DNA of 42,560 nt from Spirochaetaceae bacterium (GCA_007118855.1 SKQU01000042.1:1-42560), one strand, 5' to 3'. Counted from the stretch's first letter, positions 26,183 to 34,906 are shown. The notes: a model not told the origin generated them from the letters alone. Numbers and translations are program-made.

Positions 26183-29100
26183 ATGGCCCAGACGCTTGCA
26201 GGAACGCAGACCCGCACCATGGCACTCTACCAATACATGGTCACATCACGCGAATTGGATCGTATAGAGGAAGAGTACACCGGACGTGGGGAGGCATTCT
26301 TTCACGTCTCGGGAGCGGGTCACGAAGGGAGCGTCATGCTCCACCCGCACCTGACCGCGGACGACTGGCTGCACTGCCACTACCGTGACAAGGCGTTGAT
26401 GCTCGCCCGCGGCATCTCCCCCGAGATGTTCTTCCTGAGCCTGTTCAACAAGGCCGGCTCCCACTCACGGGGGCGGCAGATGAACGCCCACATGAGCGCC
26501 CCTGAGCTGAAGATTCTCAGCCTCGTTGGCCCCGTGGGAAACTCGGGGCTTCAGGCAGCCGGGGTCGCGAGCGTCGTGAAGGACCAGGCCGGATCACCGC
26601 TGGTGCTCTGTTCGCTCGGCGACGGGATGACCCAGCAGGGGGAGATACTCGAGGCGATCGCCCACTGCGTTCGGGACCGGCTGCCGGTTCTCTTCCTGAT
26701 CCAGGACAATGCGTTCGCGATTTCCACGAGGACGCTCGAACGCACCTTCTACTCGACCCCTTCGGGAGCAAGCGAGGATTTCTACACGGTACCCATCCGA
26801 CGCATCGACGGTCGCGATCCGTCGGGCTGCTACGATGCGTTCGGCGAGCTCGTCGCATGCATCCGCAAGACCCGCGGCCCGGCAATCGCCGTCATGAGCG
26901 TGGACCGGCTCAGCAACCATACCAACGCCGATGACCAGCGGATGTACCGAACCCCGCAGGAGATCGAGCATATCCGGTCGACCGGAGACCCGCTTCTGGC
27001 GATGCGTCGGCGTCTGGAGGACTCGGGCGTCGAGCCTTCGGAGCTCGACGACCTGCGTGACACCGTGGAAGCCGAGTTGCGGGAGATGGCCCGACGGGCG
27101 CAACGCAGCGAGGAGCCTGAGCCCACGACCACCGCGGTCAGACCGCTTCCTTCGCGACTGCAGGACCGCGCGGCGGAGTACACAGGCGGACAGGGTGAGG
27201 GCGAGCTCACGATGCTCGAAGCGATCCGGGAGGTCCTTCGCGCCCGGCTCGGATCGGACGAACGCGTACAGCTGTTCGGCGAGGACCTCGAGGACCCCAA
27301 GGGCGACGTTTTCGGCATCACCCGCGGACTCACCCGGCAGTTTCCGGGCCGGGTCGTCAACTCCCCGCTCGCGGAAGCGACGATCATCGGGGTATCCGTC
27401 GGCCAGGCGCTCGCCGGCAAGCGCCCGGTCGCCTTCCTCCAGTTCGCGGACTTCCTGCCCATCGCCTACAACCAGATCTTCGCCGAGCTCGGCAGCATGT
27501 ACTGGCGCACCGACGGGGGCTGGCAGGCTCCGGTCATCGTCATGGTGACCTGCGGCGGCTACCGGCCGGGGCTCGGGCCCTTTCATGCATCGAGCATGGA
27601 GGGCGTCGCCGCACACACGCCGGGCATCGACGTCTTCATGCCGTCCACCGCCGGCGAGGCGGCCGGACTGCTCAACGCGGCCTTCGAGAGCGAACGCCCG
27701 ACGATCTTCTTCTATCCCAAGAACTGCCTGAACGATCGCTCTGCCGTCACCACGACGGACGTCACGCGTCATCTCGTCCCGATCGGTACCGCCCGCACGG
27801 TCCGTGCGGGCGAGCACATCACGCTCGTCGGCTGGGGCAACACCGTGCGGCTGTGCAGGCAGGCCGCCGAGGCTCTCGCGTCGGTCGATATCTCGGCTGA
27901 AGTCGTCGACCTTCGAAGCCTCGTTCCCTGGGATGTCGACCGCGTCACCGAATCCGTCGCAAGAACCCGGCGGCTCGTCGTAGTCCATGAGGACAACCAC
28001 ACGGGTGGGATGGGAGCCGAAGTCGTCGCGACGGTGAGCGAACGACTCTCCGGCGCCGTGGTCGCGCGCAGGGTAACGCGCGGCGACACCTACGTTCCCT
28101 GCAACTTCGCCAACCAGCTCGAGGTGCTCCCCTCGTACCGTCGCGTTCTTGAAACCTGCGTCGACATCCTCGGCGGGAGCGTCGCATGGAAACTCCCCGA
28201 AGACTCGGTGAGCGGCATCCGCACGGTGGAAGCCATCGGTGCGAGCCCGTCCGACGAGTCGGTAACGGTCATCGCCTGGCATATTGAGACCGGACGCGAG
28301 ATCGCCGAAGGTCAGCTCGTGGCGGAGCTCGAGGCAGACAAGGCCGCCTTCGACTTCAAGAGCCCGATCGGGGGGACGGTGGAAGCCCTCCTGTGCGAAG
28401 AGGGCGACACGGTCACCGTGGGTTCGCCGCTCTTCAACGTGCGGACCGCTGAAGGAGAGGTCTCGTTCACGCCCGTCACTCGCGAGGAGCCGGGAGAACC
28501 GGTGATCACCGGAATCGAGCCTGGGGGCGTCGCAAGACCGGCCGCGGGGTTCGCCGGCCCAGTGGTCGGCGCCGCCCCGGCAACCGTCCCGGGCAACGGG
28601 GCCGCAGGCCGCACGCTCGTCGCGGGACTCGCCGGCGTCGCACGGCGCGTCGGGTCGCGCCGGGTGGACAACGATGAGATCGCACGGATGTGCCCGGCAT
28701 GGAGCCCTGAAGACATCATGAAACGCACCGGCATCGAGTCACGGCAATGGATCGACGAGGGCGAAACCGCGCTCTCGATGGCCGTGGACGCTTCCAGGGA
28801 AATCCTCGAACAGCAGCAGATGACGATCGACGACATGGATCTCATTCTCTGCGCTACCGGCACGCCGCTGTACACCACTCCGTCGATGGCGACGCTCATC
28901 CACTACGAGCTGGCCGGCGACCGTGACACGGGCACGGCCGGTTACGACATCAGCGCAGCGTGTTCGGGTTACCTCTACGGCCTGCAGATCGCGTACGACT
29001 ACCTGCAGAGCAAGCCGCGGCACCGAATCCTGCTCGTCACGACCGAGGCGCTCTCCCCCAAGCTCGACACGGCGGACCCGGACACCGCTCCCATCTTCGG

Positions 29101-29575
29101 GGACGCGGCGACGGCCTCGATTCTCGTTGGAGGCGCAGACGCGCGGATCGCCGTGGCGGAGGTCTACCGCCCGTCGATCGGGGCACAGGGCGAGTCCGGC
29201 GATGCATTGAAGGTCCCGGTGTCCAACACCGAACCCATCGGCATGGACGGCCCGAAGGTGTACCAGGTAGCGGTGCGAGCGATGATCGAGATGCTGCAGA
29301 ACGCCACAGAGGAAGCCGGAATCACGATGAAGGAACTCGATCTCGTCGTCCCGCACCAGGCAAACCAGAGGATCATCAACGCGGTCCGACAGCGCATGCG
29401 CGTCCCGCCGCAGATGGTCTACAGCAATATCCGGACGCTCGGGAATACGTCGAGCTCGACCATCCCGCTGTGCCTCTCAGAGCTGATAGGCACGCGCAAG
29501 ACGGGAGAGTTGATCGGCATGACGGCGTTCGGTGGGGGCTTCACGTACGCAGGTGGTGTGCTCAAGATGAGATAG
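26183..29575 (+). CDS. Fusion: 2-oxoacid dehydrogenase E1alpha + E1beta + lipoyl domain + ketoacyl-ACP synthase III
   Basis: One uninterrupted 1130-residue frame with four enzyme parts. Residues about 10-325 are E1alpha, with the thiamine-diphosphate motif GDG (146-148) to N near 175; [15 protein letters not shown] matches the branched-chain E1alpha 'HS..DD...YR' loop better than the pyruvate form. Residues about 340-665 are E1beta ([28 protein letters not shown]). Residues about 675-750 are a lipoyl domain with EADKA; Lys720 is the expected lipoyl-lysine. A Pro/Ala/Gly-rich linker follows. Residues about 810-1130 are a FabH-type synthase with Cys927, His1058 and Asn1088, spaced 131 and 30 apart as in E. 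coli FabH (112/244/274). There is no E2 acyltransferase core and no E3. I infer that the protein oxidatively decarboxylates a 2-oxoacid and passes the acyl group to start (branched-chain) fatty-acid synthesis. Confidence 0.92.
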   Translation: MAQTLAGTQTRTMALYQYMVTSRELDRIEEEYTGRGEAFFHVSGAGHEGSVMLHPHLTADDWLHCHYRDKALMLARGISPEMFFLSLFNKAGSHSRGRQMNAHMSAPELKILSLVGPVGNSGLQAAGVASVVKDQAGSPLVLCSLGDGMTQQGEILEAIAHCVRDRLPVLFLIQDNAFAISTRTLERTFYSTPSGASEDFYTVPIRRIDGRDPSGCYDAFGELVACIRKTRGPAIAVMSVDRLSNHTNADDQRMYRTPQEIEHIRSTGDPLLAMRRRLEDSGVEPSELDDLRDTVEAELREMARRAQRSEEPEPTTTAVRPLPSRLQDRAAEYTGGQGEGELTMLEAIREVLRARLGSDERVQLFGEDLEDPKGDVFGITRGLTRQFPGRVVNSPLAEATIIGVSVGQALAGKRPVAFLQFADFLPIAYNQIFAELGSMYWRTDGGWQAPVIVMVTCGGYRPGLGPFHASSMEGVAAHTPGIDVFMPSTAGEAAGLLNAAFESERPTIFFYPKNCLNDRSAVTTTDVTRHLVPIGTARTVRAGEHITLVGWGNTVRLCRQAAEALASVDISAEVVDLRSLVPWDVDRVTESVARTRRLVVVHEDNHTGGMGAEVVATVSERLSGAVVARRVTRGDTYVPCNFANQLEVLPSYRRVLETCVDILGGSVAWKLPEDSVSGIRTVEAIGASPSDESVTVIAWHIETGREIAEGQLVAELEADKAAFDFKSPIGGTVEALLCEEGDTVTVGSPLFNVRTAEGEVSFTPVTREEPGEPVITGIEPGGVARPAAGFAGPVVGAAPATVPGNGAAGRTLVAGLAGVARRVGSRRVDNDEIARMCPAWSPEDIMKRTGIESRQWIDEGETALSMAVDASREILEQQQMTIDDMDLILCATGTPLYTTPSMATLIHYELAGDRDTGTAGYDISAACSGYLYGLQIAYDYLQSKPRHRILLVTTEALSPKLDTADPDTAPIFGDAATASILVGGADARIAVAEVYRPSIGAQGESGDALKVPVSNTEPIGMDGPKVYQVAVRAMIEMLQNATEEAGITMKELDLVVPHQANQRIINAVRQRMRVPPQMVYSNIRTLGNTSSSTIPLCLSELIGTRKTGELIGMTAFGGGFTYAGGVLKMR

Positions 29576-29582
29576 GAGACCA

Positions 29583-29631
29583 ACGGGTCTGCGGCAATCA
29601 TTGTGGATTGACAACCGCCCGACAGACCCGT
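29583..29631 (+). ncRNA. Hairpin 1 after the fusion gene
   Basis: A perfect 9-bp stem (29583-29591 with 29623-29631) closes a second stem CGG/CCG and a third stem CAATC (29595-29599) with GATTG (29606-29610). It begins eight bases after the stop codon. There is no U-tract, so it may be a transcript end, a processing or stability element, or the first domain of a larger leader RNA. Confidence 0.55.
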
Positions 29632-29637
29632 GGTCAA

Positions 29638-29705
29638 GCCGTGCGGGTGATGAATGCATCCAGGGCAAAGGAGGTCGAAATCCCTGGTTGCGCCGACCCC
29701 ACGGC
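29638..29705 (+). ncRNA. Candidate structured leader element (hairpin 2, branched)
   Basis: GCCGTG (29638-29643) and GGGT (29645-29648) pair with ACCC (29696-29699) and CACGGC (29700-29705): ten base pairs with one bulge. This stem encloses GATG/CATC (29649-29652, 29657-29660) and CCAGGG/CCCTGG (29660-29665, 29682-29687). A perfect AAAGGAGG (29667-29674) lies in the inner loop. It does not match any riboswitch consensus I know, including the c-di-GMP, cobalamin, TPP, SAM and fluoride classes. Confidence 0.45.
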
Positions 29706-29714
29706 AAAGGGAAA

Positions 29715-29735
29715 AGGAGGACTGCCAGTCCTTCT
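29715..29735 (+). promoter_or_regulatory. Hairpin 3, sequestering a Shine-Dalgarno-like sequence
   Basis: AGGAGGACT (29715-29723) pairs with AGTCCTTCT (29727-29735) around a three-base loop, with one G-U pair. The 5' arm contains a perfect AGGAGG. A third purine-rich sequence (AGGAGAGAAGG, 29755-29765), outside the hairpin, is the likely ribosome binding site of the SDR gene at 29777. Confidence 0.45.
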
Positions 29736-29776
29736 CATCTCCATAACAACAACCAGGAGAGAAGGTAACAGATTCG

Positions 29777-30607
29777 GTGCACTATCGGAACACCACGGTT
29801 GTCATCACAGGCGCCTCAAGCGGCATTGGACTCGAGTTCGCACGGTTTTTCGCGCGCGAGGGCGCCCGGCTCGTTCTCACGGGCAGGCGTGAAGCCGTTC
29901 TCGCTCAGGTTCGCAGGGAGGCACTCGATCACGGGGCGGCGAGCGTGGACCTCGTCGTGGGGGACCTCGCCCGGGCCCCGGTGGCTTCCGAGGTCGAGAC
30001 CATCGCGGCGGAGCGTGATGTCCTTGTGCTCGTCAACAATGCCGGCTTCAGCCACTACAGCGCGGTCGCCGACGCGGAAACCAGGCCGCTGCTGGACATG
30101 CTCGCCGTCCAGGCGCAGCTGCCGGTGCGGCTCTGTCACGCAGCGCTGCAACGGATGAAGCGCGAGGGCCGTGGGCTGATCATCAACGTCGGGTCGCTTG
30201 CCGGGCGCGTCGCGGTCCCGGGCTCGGCGCTCTATGTCGCCACGAAATGCTTCATTGAGCGTCTGAGCGAAACGCTGGCGCTCGAGGCGGCGCCGCACGG
30301 CGTGGTGGTCCAGGCGCTCACCCCGGGCTACGTGCGAACCGACTTCCACCGCGACGTCGAGAACTACCGGGAGAGGCGCAGGAATCGGGGTCTGATCCGC
30401 TGGATGGACGCCGACGCCGTCGTTCGCTGCAGCATGCGCGCCGCAGAACGCGCCCGAAGGCGGCTGCAGTCGCGACCCGGCCGGATTCCCCGCAGACGAG
30501 ACGTTGTGATCATCCCCGGGACGGCGAACCGCTTCCTGGCCGCGATCTCACCCTTCGTTCCCCGGACGCTCGTCTACCGCGCGGCCGCGGCGCGTCCCCG
30601 GATGTAG
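29777..30607 (+). CDS. Short-chain dehydrogenase/reductase
   Basis: A 276-residue SDR oxidoreductase using NAD(P)H. Motifs are the cofactor-binding GASSGIG near residue 12, LVNNAGFS near residue 85, the catalytic Ser in INVGSLAG and the catalytic YVATK. The C-terminus is longer and more basic than in a typical ketoacyl-ACP reductase and ends in a hydrophobic stretch (NRFLAAISPFVPRTLVY) that could bind membrane or lipid. It starts at GTG, 11 bases after GAGAAGG. It follows the fatty-acid-priming fusion at a distance of 201 bases filled with hairpins, so a role in lipid metabolism is plausible but not shown. The substrate is unknown. Confidence 0.85.
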   Translation: MHYRNTTVVITGASSGIGLEFARFFAREGARLVLTGRREAVLAQVRREALDHGAASVDLVVGDLARAPVASEVETIAAERDVLVLVNNAGFSHYSAVADAETRPLLDMLAVQAQLPVRLCHAALQRMKREGRGLIINVGSLAGRVAVPGSALYVATKCFIERLSETLALEAAPHGVVVQALTPGYVRTDFHRDVENYRERRRNRGLIRWMDADAVVRCSMRAAERARRRLQSRPGRIPRRRDVVIIPGTANRFLAAISPFVPRTLVYRAAAARPRM

Positions 30608-30628
30608 ATCGCGCCCACGGCCCCCGCC

Positions 30629-30645
30629 GCCGGCGTCGCGCCGGC
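30629..30645. repeat. GC-only inverted repeat between convergent genes
   Basis: GCCGGCG (30629-30635) and CGCCGGC (30639-30645) form a 7-bp stem with a three-base loop in the 62-base gap between the convergent SDR gene and the gene ending at 30670. It could halt transcription from both sides, but there is no U-tract on either strand. Confidence 0.3.
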
Positions 30646-30669
30646 CACAGCCGCCGCGGCGCGGGCACA

Positions 30670-31311
30670 TCAGGATTCGTCCTCGGACGAGAAGTCGGCG
30701 TCCTCGACATCCTGCTCGCTGTCCGCCTTCGCCGCGGCCCGCCCATCCTCGTCCCGTGATCGTCGCTCTTCGGCCGCCTCCGTCTGCTCGTTCATCGCGC
30801 GGAAGAACGCGCCGAGCTGTTCGAGACCTCCGCGAATCCCCTTCTCAGCGGCAGCGAGGAAATCGGCCACGTCCTCCGGCGGTTCGCCGGAGCCGAGCTC
30901 GTCGGCTGCCTCCTCAAACCGTCTGCGGGCTTCGTCGGTCGCGTCGGAGAGTCCCTCGGATACGCTCTTTCGGCCGGCAGCCACGTCTCCAAGACTGCGA
31001 AGCCCGCGTCTGAGATCGGCAAACGCGTCGGCCCCGCCTGAGATCTCGCGCAGCTGCTCCCGGTACAACCCCGAAAGCCCGGGCACCTCGCGCAGAATCC
31101 AGGCGAGGACGCTTCGCAGATAGGCGAGACGCTCACGGTCTTCGCGTCGTGTCCTGCCGAGCTCATCAACCACCGCGGTCGCGAGCAAGCCGAGCAGCTC
31201 GCCCTTCTCATCGTCGGCGATCTCCGCCTCCCTGAGAAAGAGCTGTGCACCAAGAAAGTTCCGCTCCTCGATCAGGCGACTCACGCGGGAGCGCGGGTTG
31301 ACGTCTTTCAT
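30670..31311 (-). CDS. Acidic helical protein of unknown function
   Basis: A 213-residue soluble protein that I do not recognise. The ATG at 31311 follows GAGGA closely and is preferred to upstream in-frame ATGs in Gly/Arg-rich sequence. The N-terminal 120 residues are helical and mixed-charge (RVSRLIEERNFLGAQLFLREAEI, VLAWILREVPGLSGLYREQL). The last 40 residues are very rich in Glu, Asp and Ser and should be disordered. There is no signal peptide and there are no membrane segments. A minus-strand promoter candidate lies at 31331-31359. It is divergent from the OmpA-family gene. Confidence 0.65.
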   Translation of the reverse strand: MKDVNPRSRVSRLIEERNFLGAQLFLREAEIADDEKGELLGLLATAVVDELGRTRREDRERLAYLRSVLAWILREVPGLSGLYREQLREISGGADAFADLRRGLRSLGDVAAGRKSVSEGLSDATDEARRRFEEAADELGSGEPPEDVADFLAAAEKGIRGGLEQLGAFFRAMNEQTEAAEERRSRDEDGRAAAKADSEQDVEDADFSSEDES

Positions 31312-31330
31312 CCTCGGTCCTCCAGTGCTC

Positions 31331-31359
31331 ACCATGCCGCCCCTGGCCGTCCAAGTCAA
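31331..31359 (-). promoter_or_regulatory. Possible promoter of the acidic helical protein gene
   Basis: On the minus strand a good -35, TTGACT (31359-31354), is followed 17 bases later by a poor -10, CATGGT (31336-31331). The leader would be about 14 bases and would include the GAGGA ribosome binding site. Confidence 0.35.
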
Positions 31360-31388
31360 TACCGCGCGGGCGCGACGGAGGTCTGCAG

Positions 31389-31417
31389 TGGATCGACTGC
31401 CGGGCTTTTCGTACTAT
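31389..31417 (+). promoter_or_regulatory. Leaderless promoter of the OmpA-family gene
   Basis: TACTAT (31412-31417) is followed by exactly six bases and the ATG at 31424, so the transcript should start on the start codon. The -35 at the 17-base position (TGGATC, 31389-31394) is weak. No Shine-Dalgarno sequence is visible. Confidence 0.5.
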
Positions 31418-31423
31418 AGCGGT

Positions 31424-32638
31424 ATGCGCCGACCGCCGCGTGTGCGAGCGACCCTCTCCGTCGCCGCAGTACTCCTGGCCGCAACCGTCTCGACGCTCGG
31501 CGCCTCCCCCGACGGAGCGACGATCGCGCTGCGGCTGCCGGAACGAGTGCGCCTCTCGGAACGGAGCAACCTCTCAACGAGAGAGAACGGACGCTACACG
31601 GGCCTGTTCACGCGTGAGGTCACCGGCCACCTCTCCCGCCGCGAGTCGGTGTACTCGGGGCGGTTCTTCGTCTTTGAGAAGATCCGGCGCGATGCGCACG
31701 AAGTGGGGCGGCTCGTCGACCACTCGATCGCCTCAACGCTTGCAGTCTCCGCCACAACGCTCTTCCCCGGAGACAACCCCTACCCCTACCTCCAGGACTT
31801 CCTCGCCCTGCCTCGCGAACCGGTCGCGCCGGGCGGGAGCTGGCAGGCGCCGGCATGGATCCTGCTCAACCCGCGACGCTCGGACCCGCCCCTGCGTCTG
31901 CCGGTCACCGTCTCCTACGAGTACCAGGGACGAGAGACGTGGAACGGAGAGCCGGCCGCACGGGTGGAAGCCCGGTTTGCCACACGCTATCCTCTGCCGC
32001 ACTCCGACGACCCTGACGCTCCGGTCGTCGACTATAGCGGCGACATCGCCTTCGTGCAGGGGTCACACCGCGTTACAGTGATGATACCGGACACCGGGGC
32101 GCAACTCGCCTTCCTGCGCGACACGGTCCACGAGCAGTACCGGTTCGCCGACGGTTCGACGAAGGAGATCCAGGGCCATGTGCTACTCTTCCTGAGCGGC
32201 GGCGACCCGGCAGCCCCCCGCATCGCCGAGGCGATCGGGGAGCAGCTTGATCCGGACCTGGTGCCCGGCATCTCCGTTGACCGCACCGACGTCGGGGTGA
32301 GGCTGACCATCGAGGCGTTGCGCTTCCTGCCGGACCAGGCGGTGCTCCTGCCCGAGGAAGGCCCGAGGCTCGCGTCGATCGCAGCGGCGCTCGAGCCGTT
32401 GCGGGGAGTTCGCTACCTCGTGGTTGGTCACACGGCCGACGTCGGAAGGCCGCAGGGCGAGGCGGCTCTCTCCGCGCAGCGGGCGCGGGTGATCGCGGAG
32501 GAGCTTGCCCGCCGCGGCATCAGCCGGGACCTGATCGACGTGGAGGGGCGAGGGGCGACCGAGCCGGTCGCGTCGAACGAGACGGAGGCGGGCCGGGCGC
32601 GTAACCGGCGGGTCGAGATCTATCTCGTTGAGGAGTAG
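31424..32638 (+). CDS. OmpA-family envelope protein
   Basis: A 404-residue exported protein with a signal peptide (VAAVLLAATVSTLGAS). Residues about 30-280 are a beta-rich domain I do not recognise. It has alternating strands such as RLPVTVSYEYQGRETWNGEP and VDYSGDIAFVQGSHRVTVMI. The C-terminal 110 residues are an OmpA-like peptidoglycan-binding domain: RFLPDQAVLLPEEGPRL, VVGHTADVG, SAQRARVIAEELARRGI and NRRVEIYL, with the Asp and Arg that hold diaminopimelate in the family. It should tether an envelope structure to peptidoglycan. Its 3' end overlaps the convergent MATE gene by 19 bases. Confidence 0.85.
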   Translation: MRRPPRVRATLSVAAVLLAATVSTLGASPDGATIALRLPERVRLSERSNLSTRENGRYTGLFTREVTGHLSRRESVYSGRFFVFEKIRRDAHEVGRLVDHSIASTLAVSATTLFPGDNPYPYLQDFLALPREPVAPGGSWQAPAWILLNPRRSDPPLRLPVTVSYEYQGRETWNGEPAARVEARFATRYPLPHSDDPDAPVVDYSGDIAFVQGSHRVTVMIPDTGAQLAFLRDTVHEQYRFADGSTKEIQGHVLLFLSGGDPAAPRIAEAIGEQLDPDLVPGISVDRTDVGVRLTIEALRFLPDQAVLLPEEGPRLASIAAALEPLRGVRYLVVGHTADVGRPQGEAALSAQRARVIAEELARRGISRDLIDVEGRGATEPVASNETEAGRARNRRVEIYLVEE

Positions 32639-34020
32639 CCGGCGGCGGGGACGACCTGGGCGCCATCGCTCACCATCCGCCGACGTGCGAGCGTCCGGCG
32701 GGACCACCAGAAACTGAATACGGCCGCGGACCAGTTCACCAGCGCAAGCCCCCAGAACACCCCGTCGACGCCCATCCGCGCGGCATAGGCGAGCGACGGA
32801 AAGACGACGAACGGCGCGGCCACCTGACGGTACAGGCCTATCCACATGATCATCGCCGGACGCTTGAGACCGCGCAGCACGGCGTTGGAGAGGTTCATCA
32901 GGATGTAGGAGAAGTAGGTGATGCCCTGGATATAGAGGTACCGACGCCCGATCTCGACAACCGCCCCGGTATCCGTGAACAGCCGCAACAGGGGGGCGGC
33001 GAGCAGCAGCACCGGTGTGAGGATCGCGGTCGCCGCGACAAGGGAGAAGCGAACGGATACCCGAAACGACTCGTCAACCCGATCAAGGCGCCGCGCACCG
33101 TTGTTCTGACCCGCGAGGGTCGAAAGCGCCGTGCTGAGCCCAAAGAGCGGAAGGAGCGCGATCTGTTCGATCCGCAGGGCCGCACCGTACGCAGCGATCG
33201 GATCGCGCCCGAAGTCCGCGACGAAGTAGTTGATCACGAACGAACCGAGCGTGATGATGAGGATGTCGAGCGCGGCCGGCGCAGACTGTCCTATGAGCTC
33301 CCGCATCGTCCGCCGGTCCGGCAGAAAATCCCGGAGGCGAGCGCCTTCGTAGATGCCAATCCGCCTGCCCCGGCGAATCAGGTAGACCACCCCGAGTCCC
33401 TGCAGCATCACCGTCGAAAGCGCAGTGCCGGTCTCCAGGAGCGCCGGAATGACTGAAACCCCCGCGATCTCGAGCCCGAACATGAGCAGCGGGTCGAGCC
33501 CGACGTTCAGCAGCGCGGTGCCGATCAGGACGTTGCGGAAGGCCTTCGTGTCGCCGCGCGCGACGAGCGATGCGTTCAGGACCTGCGAAAGGACGATCAG
33601 GATTGCGCCCGCCGCGATCACGCGCATGTACCGTAGGCCGCCGGCGAGCACCTCCCCCTCGGCCCCGAAGAACCGGTACATGGGCTCGAGCAGGGCGAGG
33701 AGCAGCGAACCAATCACGGCAGCCACGGCCACCGCAAGAACGATCGCCTGGACCTGGTAGCGAACGGCGGCACGCCGATCCCCGGCCCCGATCGCGTTGG
33801 AGATCAACGCCGATGCGCCGCTCTGGATGCCGATACCGGGACCGAGCACGAGGAAGAACATGGGAAAAGAGAGCGAGAGGGCCGCGAGCGAATCCGTGGA
33901 CAACCGCCCGGCGAAGAAGGTGTCGGTCACGTTGAACATGGTGTTGAAGACCATGCCCAGGGCGAACGGTACCGAGATCTGACGAATCAGGCGGGGAATC
34001 GGGTCACGAAGGAGGTCCAT
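32620..34020 (-). CDS. MATE-family efflux transporter
   Basis: A 466-residue inner-membrane antiporter with about 12 hydrophobic helices in two similar halves, each starting with a MATE-type motif. These are the N-terminal VPFALGMVFNTMFNVTDTFFAGRL block and the middle SAPAALDILIITLGSFVINYFVADFG block, with LSTLAGQNNGARR in the second half. Such proteins export cationic drugs or metabolites against H+ or Na+. The ATG at 34020 follows GAAGGAGG closely. It starts 17 bases after the upstream hydroxyacid dehydrogenase gene on the same strand, so both are probably one unit. The substrate is unknown. Confidence 0.9.
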   Translation of the reverse strand: MDLLRDPIPRLIRQISVPFALGMVFNTMFNVTDTFFAGRLSTDSLAALSLSFPMFFLVLGPGIGIQSGASALISNAIGAGDRRAAVRYQVQAIVLAVAVAAVIGSLLLALLEPMYRFFGAEGEVLAGGLRYMRVIAAGAILIVLSQVLNASLVARGDTKAFRNVLIGTALLNVGLDPLLMFGLEIAGVSVIPALLETGTALSTVMLQGLGVVYLIRRGRRIGIYEGARLRDFLPDRRTMRELIGQSAPAALDILIITLGSFVINYFVADFGRDPIAAYGAALRIEQIALLPLFGLSTALSTLAGQNNGARRLDRVDESFRVSVRFSLVAATAILTPVLLLAAPLLRLFTDTGAVVEIGRRYLYIQGITYFSYILMNLSNAVLRGLKRPAMIMWIGLYRQVAAPFVVFPSLAYAARMGVDGVFWGLALVNWSAAVFSFWWSRRTLARRRMVSDGAQVVPAAGYSSTR

Positions 34021-34037
34021 TGATTCCCGCCGGCCGC

Positions 34038-34898
34038 CTACGTCCGGTAGAGCTTGTAGAGCGCCTGTGTACCGTCGTTCTCACCGCCTGCGGCCGCAAG
34101 CTCCTCGTAGAGCTGCCTCGCGAGCGCAAGCCCCGGCGTGCGAAGCCCCATCGCCTGCGCGCTCTCGAGGGCGATCGACAGATCCTTGATGAAGTGCTTC
34201 ACGTAGAAGCCCGGATCGAAGTTTCCCGCGATCATCCGTGGTGCGAGATTGCTGAGGCTCCACGAAGCGGCGGCGCCCGAGGCGATACTCTCGAGGACCG
34301 TTTCCGGATCCAGACCCGCCTCGCGCGCATAGGCAACAGACTCGCACACCCCGAGCATGCCGGCCGCGATCGCGATCTGGTTGCACATCTTCGAATGCTG
34401 TCCGCTTCCGGCAGGACCCTGATGGACAATATTCTTACCCATCAACTCGAAAAGCGGCTTGACGCGGGAGAAGGCCGACTCGGGCCCCCCTGCCATGATG
34501 GACAGACGCGCTTCGCGCGCGCCGACGTCACCGCCGGAAACCGGCGCGTCGAGCGTCTCGATTCCGCGCTTCGCCGCCTCTTCGGCGATGCGCTCGGCGA
34601 GATCGGGCCGGGAGGTCGTCAGGTCGACGAGCGTGCTCCCCTCGGGCGCCGTCGCGATGATACCGTGCGAACCGAAGTAGACCTCTTCCACGTCGGTGGG
34701 AAACCCGACGATCGACATGACGACGTCGGCGTTCTCGGCAGCGCCTCCCGGGCCGTCCGCCCACGCGGCGCCCCGATCGATCAGCTCCTGGGCCTTCGAC
34801 CTGGTGCGATTGTAGACCGTCAGATCGTGGCCGCCGGCCATCAGGTGGCCGGCCATGCTCCTGCCCATGACGCCTGTACCGATAAACCCGATTCTCAT
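34038..34898 (-). CDS. 3-hydroxyisobutyrate dehydrogenase-family (beta-hydroxyacid) dehydrogenase
   Basis: A 286-residue NAD(P)-dependent oxidoreductase. It starts with the Rossmann motif GFIGTGVMGRSMAGHL and NRT (NADP-type loop). The substrate-binding DAPVSGGDVGAREARLSIMAGG block lies near residue 120, and the catalytic Lys is in GSGQHSKMCNQ near 170. Family members act on 3-hydroxyisobutyrate, tartronate semialdehyde, glyoxylate or succinic semialdehyde; I cannot choose between them. The start at 34898 follows a GGAGG and a promoter whose predicted start is two bases upstream. It lies 52 bases after the metallophosphoesterase gene. Confidence 0.88.
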   Translation of the reverse strand: MRIGFIGTGVMGRSMAGHLMAGGHDLTVYNRTRSKAQELIDRGAAWADGPGGAAENADVVMSIVGFPTDVEEVYFGSHGIIATAPEGSTLVDLTTSRPDLAERIAEEAAKRGIETLDAPVSGGDVGAREARLSIMAGGPESAFSRVKPLFELMGKNIVHQGPAGSGQHSKMCNQIAIAAGMLGVCESVAYAREAGLDPETVLESIASGAAASWSLSNLAPRMIAGNFDPGFYVKHFIKDLSIALESAQAMGLRTPGLALARQLYEELAAAGGENDGTQALYKLYRT

Positions 34899-34906
34899 AG
34901 TCCTCC

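Noticed and set aside
29583-29631. Ordinary intrinsic terminator of the fusion gene
   Set aside because: The stem is strong but no run of T follows, and further structure and a same-strand gene come directly after. Termination remains possible but is not supported.
29608-29636. Perfect TTGACA (29608-29613) as a -35 box for an internal promoter of the SDR gene
   Set aside because: No acceptable -10 lies 16-18 bases downstream (TGGTCA at the 17-base position), and the bases form an arm of hairpin 1.
29638-29705. c-di-GMP (GEMM) riboswitch, suggested by GGGCAAAGG...GAAA
   Set aside because: The conserved GACGCAAAGC segment and tetraloop receptor are absent, and the pairing pattern differs.
29641-29892. 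Frame opening at GTG 29641 / ATG 29650 that runs through the leader
   Set aside because: It continues deep into the SDR gene in another frame, becomes Arg/His-rich and resembles no protein. The region pairs well as RNA.
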